Assembly (NCBI RefSeq): GCF_932526225.1
Contig: NC_064039.1
Coordinates: 15,270,139 to 15,334,138, forward strand
DNA: 64,000 nucleotides
Source: Nematostella vectensis
Taxonomy: Eukaryota; Cnidaria; Anthozoa; Actiniaria; Edwardsiidae
Reading direction: 5' to 3'
In this document: piece after piece, positions 23,901 through 32,794 of the stretch
Numbering within the stretch: position 1 is the first letter of the stretch
Layout of the letters: every line of letters starts with the position of its first letter
Translations under genes and position numbers: made by a program
Notes under the pieces: model-generated
What the model was told of the DNA's origin: nothing
The model's input: only the letters and a program-made list of their open reading frames with translations
The model's database searches: none

Positions 23901-26900
23901 TCTTGTTGAGTCCGTGTTGTCTAACTCTAGTTGTGTCCGTGTTGTCTAGCTCTAGTTGTGTCCATGTTGTCTAGCTCTTGTTGTGTCCGTGTTGTCTAGC
24001 TCTAGTTGTGTCCGTGTTGTCTAGCTCTAGTTGTGTCCGTGTTGTCTAGCTCTAGTTGTGTCCGTGTTGTCTAGCTCTAGTTGTGTCCGTGTTGTCTAGC
24101 TCTAGTTGTGTCCGTGTTGTCTAGCTCTAGTTGTGTCCGTGTTGTCTAGCTCTAGTTGTGTCCGTGTTGTCTAACTCTAGTTGTGTCCGTGTTGTCTAAC
24201 TCTAGTTGTGTCCGTGTTGTCTAAATCTTGTTGTGTCCGTGTTGTCTAGCTCTAGTTGTGTCCATGTTGTCTAGCTCTAGTTGTGTCCGTGTTGTCTAGC
24301 TCTAGTTGTGTCCGTGTTGTCTAGCTCTTGTTGTGTCCGTGTTGTCTAGCTCTAGTTGTGTCCATGTTGTCTAGCTCTTGTTGGGTCCTTATGTTGTGTC
24401 CATGTTGTCTAGCTCTAGTTGTGTCCATGTTGTCTAGCTCTAGTTGTGTCCGTGTTGTCTAGCTCTTGTTGGGTCCTTATGTTGTGTCCGTGTTGTCTAG
24501 CTCTAGTTGTGTCCGTGTTGTCTAGCTCTAGTTGTGTCCATGTTGTCTAGCTCTAGTTGTGTCCGTGTTGTCTAGCTCTTGTTGTGTCCGTGTTGTCTAG
24601 CTCTAGTTGTGTCCGTGTTGTCTAGCTCTTGTTGTGTCCGTGTTGTCTAGCTCTTGTTGTGTCCGTGTTGTCTAGCTCAAGTTGTGTCCGTGTTGTCTAG
24701 CTCTTGTTGTGTTCGTGTTGTCTAGCTCTTGTTGTGTCCGTGTTGTCTAGCTCTAGTTGTGTCCGTGTTGTCTAGCTCTTGTTGTGTCCGTGTTGTCTAG
24801 CTCTAGTTGTGTCCGTGTTGTCTAGCTCTTGTTGTGTCCGTGTTGTCTAACTCTAGTTGTGTCCGTGTTGTCTAGCTCTAGTTGTGTCCGTGTTGTCTAG
24901 CTCTAGTTGTGTCCTCATGTTGTGTCCGTGTTGTCTAACTCTAGCTGTGTCCGTGTTGTCTAGCTCTAGTTGTGTCCGTGTTGTCTAGCTCTAGTTGTGT
25001 CCATGTTGTCTAGCTCTAGTTGTGTCCGTGTTGTCTAGCTCTAGTTGTGTCCGTGTTGTCTAGCTCTAGTTGTGTCCGTGTTGTCTAGCTCTAGTTGTGT
25101 CCATGTTGTCTAGCTCTAGTTGTGTCCGTGTTGTCTAGCTCTAGTTGTGTCCGTGTTGTCTAGCTCTAGTTGTGTCCGTGTTGTCTAGCTCTAGTTGTGT
25201 CCGTGTTGTCTAGCTCTAGTTGTGTCCATGTTGTCTAGCTCTTGTTGTGTCCGTGTTGTCTAGCTCTAGTTGTGTCCGTGTTGTCTAGCTCTAGTTGTGT
25301 CCATGTTGTCTAGCTCTAGTTGTGTCCGTGTTGTCTAGCTCTAGTTGTGTCCGTGTTGTCTAGCTCTAGTTGTGTCCGTGTTGTCTAGCTCTATTTGTGT
25401 CCGTGTTGTCTAGCTCTAGTTGTGTCCGTGTTGTCTAACTCTAGTTGTGTCCGTGTTGTCTAGCTCTAGTTGTGTCCGTGTTGTCTAGCTCTAGTTGTGT
25501 CCGTGTTGTCTAGCTCTAGTTGTGTCCTCATGTTGTATCAGTGTTGTCTGGTTAATGTTGTGTCCATGCTGCATGTTGAAGATGCTGGTCTCTTATTGGT
25601 AAGCGTGGTGGAAAGCAGCCTCTATCAGTTGGTGAAGGCTGCGGGTATAAAGGTCACGTGATGCATGAGCTGATGCATGCCCTTGGCTTCCTGCACGAGC
25701 AGACTCGGATGGACCGGGACGAGCACATCACAGTGCACAAAGATCGCATCTTCCCGGGTGAGTATTTCAATACTGCTCACTATGATCTGCTTTAGACTTT
25801 TGCCGGGAAGGCTTTCTTGAATGTTGGGGAATGATAAACCACAGGCTCCCCACCCGTGAACAATTTCTAAGGACACACGAGCTCTAGTCTCCCGCGCAAC
25901 GCTCCCATCCCCACTAACGGCTGCGATGGCCTTTTTGTTGGCAGAGCGTATGCTTAACTTCAAAAAGTACCACCAAGATACGAGCGGTTTGCCGTACGAT
26001 TTCCGTTCCTTGGTCCATTACAGTAACTATGACTCCAGCGCTTCAGGACAACCGACAATGGAAGCACTTACTGATCCCTATATGAAACTCGGCAGAAAAA
26101 ACGACTTCTCCCCGGGCGATATTGTGAAGATAAATATGCTGTACAACTGTCCACAACTCTCTAATGATCGTAAGTGCACACTCACAAGTTTTTAATAGAC
26201 AACGACTCACCTTATATTCCACAACTCTCCATAAGGACACACCCACAACTCTCCATAAGGACACACCCACAACTCCCCATAAGGACACACCCACAACTCT
26301 CCATAAGGACACACCCACAACTCTCCATAAGGACACACCCACAACTCCCCATAAGGACACACCCACAACTCCCCATAAGGACACACCCACAACTCCCCAT
26401 AAGGACACACCCACAACTCTCCATTAGGACACACCCACAACTCTCCATAAGGACACACCCACAACTCCCCATAAGGACACACCCACAACTCTCCATAAGG
26501 ACACACCCACAACTCTCCATTAGGACACACCCACAACTCTCCATTAGGACACACCCACAACTCTCCATTAGGACACACCCACAACTCTCCATTAGGACAC
26601 ACCCACAACTCTCTATTAGGACAGACCCACAACTCTCTATTAGGACACACCCACAACTCTCCATTAGGGCACACCCACAACTCTCTATTAGGACACACCC
26701 ACAACTCCCCATAAGGACACCCCCACAACTCTCCATTAGGGCACCCCCACAACTCTCTATTAGGACACACCCACAACTCTCCATAAGAACACACCCACAA
26801 CTCTCCATAAGGGCACCCCCACAACTCTCTATTAGGACACACCCACAACCCTGTATAATTCGCACGCCCCACTTTCCAAAGGCCGTGTGCCTCAACGTCT

Positions 26901-28473
26901 TGCTTTACTGCAGATTATTTTTTACAATTGTAATAATTCTGTTGAAATCTCACATCATGTAGTGGTTGATTACAATGTTCGTGTGGTAACCGCTAACGTC
27001 TGGACCGCGGGCACAAACGCTAACGTGGAAATGGACATTATTGGTGAGAATGGAGCGGAAACTGGAGAGAAGAGACTCGAAACTGGCGGTAGTCATGACG
27101 ATTTTGAACGGGGAAGGTAACTTAACAAACTTCTCTCTCCAAACCGCTTGAGTAACTGGATTATTGTACCTCGGGGCTTCTGTGGTACAACTACGCGATT
27201 GATACCAGAGGGCTCCCAAAAGACAATCCATATATGGCATTTCATCCTAAGTGCTACAGAGAAGATGTGTATTTCATACCGGTCTTGTTATCATGTGTTT
27301 CTATTCTGTGTGTCATGTGTATTTAACCGTGTTCGTTAACAAGAGTACAAAATATGGTTCACCAAAAACTGGGAGTTGACTCAATGGGGCTGATCTCATG
27401 ACATAGTTGACTTACACCTTGCACCTTGGAACAACAACAAAATTGGTCATCAAATTAGTCCACCAATAAGTTCCATAGAAGCGAAACTTTTTTGTGAGAA
27501 AAGAAACGTATCCTGAGATACAGTATTTGATTAACTCAAATAAAAAAATGTCATAGGTATCACGTGAGAGTATAGCGGTGACGCAGGATAAAATGTGTAA
27601 CAAACACTCAAGAAAAAAAGACAAAAGACTAAAAACTGAAAAAATAAAAATCCAAGATGACTATCAATTGAAATTTTAAAATCTAAGATGGCCACCAACT
27701 AAGACATTCATTTTTATCATAGAACATTTTCTGGATTTATAATATACTTTTGGGGTTACCGTATTTGAATTCGTGACTTTATTACTATTATTTCAACCAA
27801 ACGGAGACTTTTGCCTTTTGACTATTGCCTTTCGTGTTTTAGTGATAAAACGCTGTCATTCGCCGCGCCTTACGTAGGAAAAATAAAGTCGATAAAGATC
27901 AGACTTTACCATACATCTGGATGGTTCAACGGATGGAAACCAGTTAAGGTAACATAATAACATTAGCCCACAGCTAACCCCACACGCATGGAAACCATTT
28001 AAAACACAATTCATTAGTTACTCCACCTAAAGAGTTGCTTGAAGCGATCTTGATAATGAAGAAGAAGAGGGATAGAATAACCACAAATAACGCAAAACGA
28101 AACACCTTTTATAGCGGGGATACAAGCATTTAAAAGCCGGAGCTTAGAAAAAAGCGGAAGTTGAATGATTTTAAAATGATGATCGCTCGGTGATAAAAAA
28201 AAGTCTGAAAATTTTTCCCAGGCAGAAGCTAAACGCCATTTATTCGCCTGCTGTAAACTCTCCTTAAGTCTGTTGTTATGAAGTTTTTTTGTTTTTTGTT
28301 TTGTAATAGGATAAAAACAAGGATATACGACAAATTCTGTATCTACTTGTTTTCAGTTTGTGGTCGAAGATCCGAAAACACATGATTTATCGACGTTCAT
28401 GTTCAACAAATGGATTTACCCTGGGGAACACGAGGCCTTAAAAGTAACGACGGTAGAGCACAAGGGGAAATGA
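20965..28473 (+). CDS. Secreted astacin-family metalloprotease with C-terminal PLAT domain
   Basis: Nine exons: 20965-21073, 21755-21802, 22159-22335, 22764-22884, 25582-25757, 25945-26169, 26963-27116, 27843-27948, 28357-28473 (410 residues, stop TGA). The signal peptide (about 1-25) has core FACVALFFFY. A propeptide with an EDDI aspartate-switch-like motif (56-59) ends in a furin-type RKR (73-75). The protease domain (about 76-285) has the zinc site HELMHALGFLH (180-190), Glu191, the zinc-proximal Tyr236 and all four conserved Cys (131, 153, 172, 279). The Met-turn reads SLVHY, with Val in place of Met. Exons 7-9 encode a PLAT/LH2 beta-sandwich: GTNANV, then GKIKSIKI, GWFNGWKPVK and FNKWIYPGE. 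Exon 4 uses a GC donor (22885). Exon 3 has two possible donors (22336 or 22340, paired with different acceptors). Probably an extracellular protease targeted to lipid or membrane protein by PLAT; that role is inference. Confidence 0.88.
21427..21674. repeat. Minisatellite, 46-bp unit, about 5 copies, in intron 1
   Basis: Near-identical units catttatgtggtaatgttct + gggtatctctactagtttta + ttctcg. Lies between exons 1 and 2 of the astacin-PLAT gene. Confidence 0.95.
22911..25550. repeat. Minisatellite, 25-bp unit, about 105 copies, in the GC-AG intron
   Basis: Unit gtgttgtctagctctagttg + tgtcc, with frequent single-base variants (agctcttg, aactctag, ccatgtt) and rare longer units containing tcctcatgttgtg or gggtccttatgttgtg. 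It fills almost all of intron 4 of the astacin-PLAT gene. The sense strand is G/T-rich and poor in A. Confidence 0.97.
26221..26849. repeat. Minisatellite, 24-bp unit, about 26 copies, in intron 6
   Basis: Unit acaactctccataaggacac + accc. Long frames on both strands (for example 26174-26962 +, 26207-26872 -) are by-products of the 24-bp period. The array begins 51 bp after exon 6, whose end (ccacaactctc) resembles the repeat unit. Confidence 0.96.
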
Positions 28474-28587
28474 GGAGACGAACACAAGGCCTTAAAAGTA
28501 ACGTCGGTAGAGCAAAAGAGGAAATGAGGAGACGAACACAAGGCCTTAAAAGTAGCGTTGGTAGGGCACAAGGGGATATGAAGAGAC
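28426..28587 (+). repeat. Three 54-bp tandem units overlapping the astacin-PLAT stop codon
   Basis: Units start at 28426, 28480 and 28534. The first covers the last 15 codons, the TGA (28471-28473) and a few UTR bases; the next two are diverged copies in the 3' UTR. Because 54 is divisible by three, each copy keeps the reading frame and its own stop. Confidence 0.9.
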
Positions 28588-28833
28588 GAACTTGCCCATA
28601 GCTGAATAGCAAATACACTTGTTTTCAAAGGATGCCAATAACTTGAGCTCAGGGCTCTGTTGCATTTAGCATTTAGATGTTTAAAATTTGGCTCCGCAAA
28701 ATCAAAATCGTTTTTAATATTCGGCGTCCTTTTGCTTATTTTGCGGTATTAGGCTTTAATCTTGTTACTTGGAGGCTAGTAACAACAATACTCACTCCCA
28801 CTTTCTAACGATATTTTGCAATTTTGTTGATGC

Positions 28834-28839
28834 AATAAA
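28834..28839 (+). other. Poly(A) signal of the astacin-PLAT gene
   Basis: AATAAA 361 bp after the stop codon, same strand. Confidence 0.5.
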
Positions 28840-30058
28840 AGACGACGTCTAGCCATCCGAGGGCATGGGTTGGGTAGTGCGAAAGACAGAGAAAACAACT
28901 TAGTCAAGCACCTGGAAATTTCCTCTCGTGTCAAAAGTTTATAACAGAGAAAATAGAGTAATAGCACAATCAATAAACTTACAACTAGTGCTGTAAAAGA
29001 TGAAATCAAACCGTCTCGATGGAAGATATCGTGACGATTCCATGTGGACTGATGGGAGGGAAATATCGGATGCTGTGAAAGCCTTTAGAAAGAGGTGTTT
29101 ACGTGAACAGAATCACGTGGCTCCATCGGTAATGACGCGCAAACGATGTCAACACTCGGAAATCATTTAACAAAATATCAGTTTTTTCAATTGTATATGG
29201 AACTCTCAGCTTTGAGAACTGTTATTCAGTCATTAAGAGGCTTTCACTTTTACTTCTTTATTTATGTTAAATGTGTTGATAATCAAAAATCTACAATTTT
29301 GCTAGAAACATATACAAATATGTTGTATAACTGTTAAAAAAAGCCATTACTGCTTGAGATTGCATCGAAGTAATATCATTTTCTTTGCGCTCACTCTTTT
29401 GCAGCTTTAATTATGCGGATGTATCTTTTTCCTTTAGAGCGCGAACAGTAATTAATCAAACTATTCTATTTAATGCTTTCCTGTAGGTAATGAGTTCCAA
29501 TAATGCCTTAAGAGTTTCAGAAAATTTATTATCCCAACACTTCATGGGAAGTTGATAACAACTTTAAAAAATAATAATTATCTTGCGTGAATAGAAAAAT
29601 AAGCGAAAAACGAAACAATGAACGGGGCTTTTTAATAGTAATCAAAGTGTTCGAATAATAAATATTGTAAAATTCGATTATTGTTTGTGGTAACTTTGTC
29701 TTTAATAGGAGGACTATCACAGTTACGAATTGCACAGCGACCACAGCATTAAGAGAATTACTTAAATTACAGAAATAAAATCCTCCGCAATCTCAAGTCT
29801 AACATTGGCATAGATAAGAGTTTTGTTTAAGTGCTTTATAATCAAATCAAAAGGCTCTTAAGTTTGGAGAAAGTCTCCAAAAGACAATGCACAAAAGAGG
29901 CCGCCTTTTCTTACCAAACAAAAACACATTTTAGCGCTTTCGATCTTGACACTAAATCTTTTTTTGTAAAGATTATAAGCAGCTCATGGTGCTTAGCTTG
30001 CTCTTAAAATTGCTCATTTGTAGTATCTGAAAGACACCTTTATTGATGACAAGACAAG
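28840..30058. other. Intergenic between two astacin copies
   Basis: AT-rich. Apart from the small open frame at 29000-29170 I see no gene or repeat. Confidence 0.4.
29000..29170 (+). CDS. Small open frame of 56 codons, unknown
   Basis: ATG at 29000 to TAA at 29168-29170. The product is charged, with RYRDDSMWTDGREI and AFRKRCLREQN. Composition is more protein-like than the AT-rich surroundings, and a possible donor (gtaatg) at 29129 suggests it could be an exon. No family recognised. Confidence 0.2.
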   Translation: MKSNRLDGRYRDDSMWTDGREISDAVKAFRKRCLREQNHVAPSVMTRKRCQHSEII

Positions 30059-30065
30059 TATAAAT
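30059..30065 (+). promoter_or_regulatory. TATA box upstream of the second astacin copy
   Basis: TATAAAT lies 57 bp before the ATG at 30116, a usual distance for a short 5' UTR. Confidence 0.5.
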
Positions 30066-30115
30066 AGGCTGATCTATTAAGGACTGGCCACAGTCAGAAG
30101 TGGGCGGCGAACACT

Positions 30116-30623
30116 ATGGATGTATCGGCGACAGCAAGTTTTCTTCTTGTGCTTTTAGCAGTGGACGCTGCCTTTGGACATGATACTGGTGAGTGCAATT
30201 TGTATTATTTATAGAAGCATCTCTATTCGAATACTACGGTCTTAGCACAGAACACGCGTTTTTTCTTTAGAGAAATTCTACCCGGCCTAATTGTTTTTCG
30301 ATTGCACGCACTAGTAAAATAGAAATGAGTGGGATGTGAAGAAAACCATTTTTCTTTTGGTATTTTCTTGTTTCGTAGAGAAATAATATCGTATCGTATC
30401 TAGGAAAAAGAAAGTTTAATTAAAAATATATTATACTGGCAGGATGAGCACTAATTACATTTGACAATTTGCGAGACGACATGATTACAGTGCTGGACAA
30501 AGACTAAGCACACAACCTTAGACTAACGAGATCAATAAAAGAATCGTAAACCTCTTGTTTGCATGGCTCTGAATTTCATAGGAGCAAATGTAGATGACCC
30601 AAAAAGTACTAATTCTGTCGTGG
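30116..30623 (+). pseudogene. Second astacin copy, only exons 1 and 2 visible
   Basis: Exon 30116-30188 encodes a signal peptide (core ASFLLVLLAV) and ends in phase 1 at a GTGAGT donor. Exon 30582-30623 encodes GANVDDPKSTNSVV, also phase 1 in and out. Exon sizes (73 and 42 nt against 109 and 48 nt), phases and the AN..D.PK pattern match exons 1-2 of the gene at 20965. No exon for the catalytic domain follows: the next 6 kb is a minisatellite and a decayed Gypsy element, and I saw no zinc motif before the myotrophin gene. It may be a truncated duplicate that kept its promoter, or a gene for a short secreted peptide with an exon I missed. Confidence 0.55.
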
Positions 30624-30972
30624 GTAAATCTTGATATGATATAATTTCTTATAAATTATAAACAATGCACCAAAAAAATTTTGAGCTCAAAGCATTCCCA
30701 AAAAGATGATACATTTTGCTGCAAACTTTAGGGGCAGTTTTTGAAGATTTGGGTCATATTACAATCTAACATTCCCATCAGCCGGTGTGGGCTTCCTTAC
30801 GTCAAATGTCTATCTGCCGGGATAAAAACAAGCGGCCATTTCCATATGCCCATTACCAACTCTATCTACAACAAGAAGAAGCTGCTTCTAACCTCAAACA
30901 ATTTTTTTAATATCTTGAAAGAGATTCATTATCATTTTGGGTTTATTTAACTTTAGCGTCGTCACAAATAAA
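30624..30972. other. Nothing recognised
   Basis: AT-rich. A short open stretch near 30741-30950 has no supporting signal. Confidence 0.4.
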
Positions 30973-31977
30973 GAGAGACTCAGCCCCACCACAATGGAAA
31001 CGAGACTCAGCCCCGCCACAATGGAAACGAGACTCAGCCCCGCCACAATGGAAACGAGACTCAGCCCCACCACAATGGAAACGAGACTCAGCCCCGCCAC
31101 AGTGGAAACGAGACTCAGCTCCTCCACAATGGAAACGAGACTCAGCCCCGCCACAATGGAAACGAGACTCAGCCCCGCCACAATGGAAACGAGACTCAGC
31201 CGCGCCACAATGGAAACGAGACTCAGCCCCGCCACAATGGAAACGAGACTCAGCCCCGCCACAATGGAAAAGAGACTCAGCCCCGCCACAATGGAAACGA
31301 GACTCAGCCCCGCCACAATGGAAACGAGACTCAGCCCCGCCACAATGGAAACGAGACTCAGCCGCGCCACAATGGAAACGAGACTCAGCCCCGCCACAAG
31401 GGAAACGAGACTCAGCCCTGCCACAACGGAAACGAGACTCAGCCCCGCCACAATGGAAACGAGACTCAGCCCCGCCACAATGGAAACGAGACTCAGCCCC
31501 ACCACAATGGAAACGAGACTCAGCCCCGCCACAATGGAAACGAGACTCAGCCCCGCCACAATGGAAACGAGACTCAGCCGCGCCACAATGGAAACGAGAC
31601 TCAGCCCCGCCACAATGGAAACGAGACTCAGCTGCGCCACAATGGAAACGAGACTCAGCCCCGCCACAATGGAAACGAGACTCAGCCCTGCCACAACGAA
31701 AACGAGACTCAGCCCCGCCACAATGGAAACGAGACTCAGCCCCGCCACAATGGAAACGAGACTCAGCCCCACCACAATGGAAACGAGACTCAGCCCCGCC
31801 ACAATGGAAACGAGACTCAGCCCCGCCACAATGGAAACGAGACTCAGCCCCGCCACAATGGAAACGAGACTCAGCCCCGCCACAATGGAAACGAGACTCA
31901 GCCCCGCCACAATGGAAACGAGACTCAGCCCCGCCACAATGGAAACGAGACTCAGCCCCGCCACAATGGAAACGGGA
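30973..31977. repeat. Minisatellite, 27-bp unit, about 37 copies
   Basis: Unit gagactcagccccgccacaa + tggaaac with few variants. The 27-bp period leaves frames of 347-377 codons open on both strands (30937-32061 +, 30894-32027 -). I regard them as artefacts because all frames look equally coding. Confidence 0.97.
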
Positions 31978-32794
31978 ATCAGCCAAATCAAAGAGAGTTT
32001 AAGCCTTGTAGCAAAGAGACTACTCAAAGTAACAAAGAAAAAAAACGGTTGTTTGAAGTAGAGATTTTGTTAATTTGACACTTTTTCTTTTGACGGAAAA
32101 TGAAAAAAAAATGACATGGCATTAGGTCTTTTTAAGAAATAACCGCCTGGGACATTTGTTTATAAAACAGTAAAGTTAACAGAATACATAGAACAGTAAA
32201 TAAGCACTATAAATAATAAATATTTATATTTGGAAAATTAATCACTCAATGATGCTAATGCGATTCTAGGGGGGGGGGGCCGCGAAATCAAAAAAGTGGA
32301 CCTTATTTTTCTGGGGAGGAGGGATGGTGGGTGGTGAGAGGGGAGATTTCTGATAAAAGATTTTTTATGCCCCCACCCCCTCCCAACCCACACCCCTACC
32401 CCCCTCCGGGCTAGAGCCTGCAGGAGGTGGCGGGGAGAGTTCGCAGCGTCTATAACAACTTACAATGGCAATTTATCGCGGAATTGAGTAGCAGAAAAAG
32501 GCAAATAAGATAGTGCACCGTCAAACTACTATTTTATTTTGAAGTCAAATATTTATTTTAACAAGATTTTTTTGCTCATACAAACTTTTTAATAAACTTC
32601 CTAAACTTCTGAACTCTCCGCAAAGTTTTGCGAGTTACAAGATCAAGTGTTATCAATTGACAAATCACAAAGCAAACATCCAGCCAATCAGCTCCTCAGT
32701 ACCGATTCTGTACAAACGGGATTGAGTGCAGCGTCATAACTAAAAAAACAGTCAATAGATATCATGAACCGTTTAATTTTTTTTCACACGTTTA
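31978..32794. other. Intergenic with G-rich/C-rich inverted segment
   Basis: About 32270-32410 has a poly-G run and a C-rich run (ccccaccccctcccaaccc), which could fold back. No gene recognised. Confidence 0.35.

Noticed and set aside
22911-25550. CRISPR-like array of short repeats
   Set aside because: Units are contiguous 25-bp tandem copies without unique spacers, and the DNA is eukaryotic.
26174-26962. 262-codon plus-strand frame and 221-227-codon minus-strand frames
   Set aside because: 24-bp minisatellite within an intron of the astacin-PLAT gene; the repeat period explains the open frames.
30894-32061. Overlapping frames of 347-377 codons on both strands
   Set aside because: The 27-bp repeat lacks stops in several frames at once; both strands look equally coding, which is not expected of a gene.
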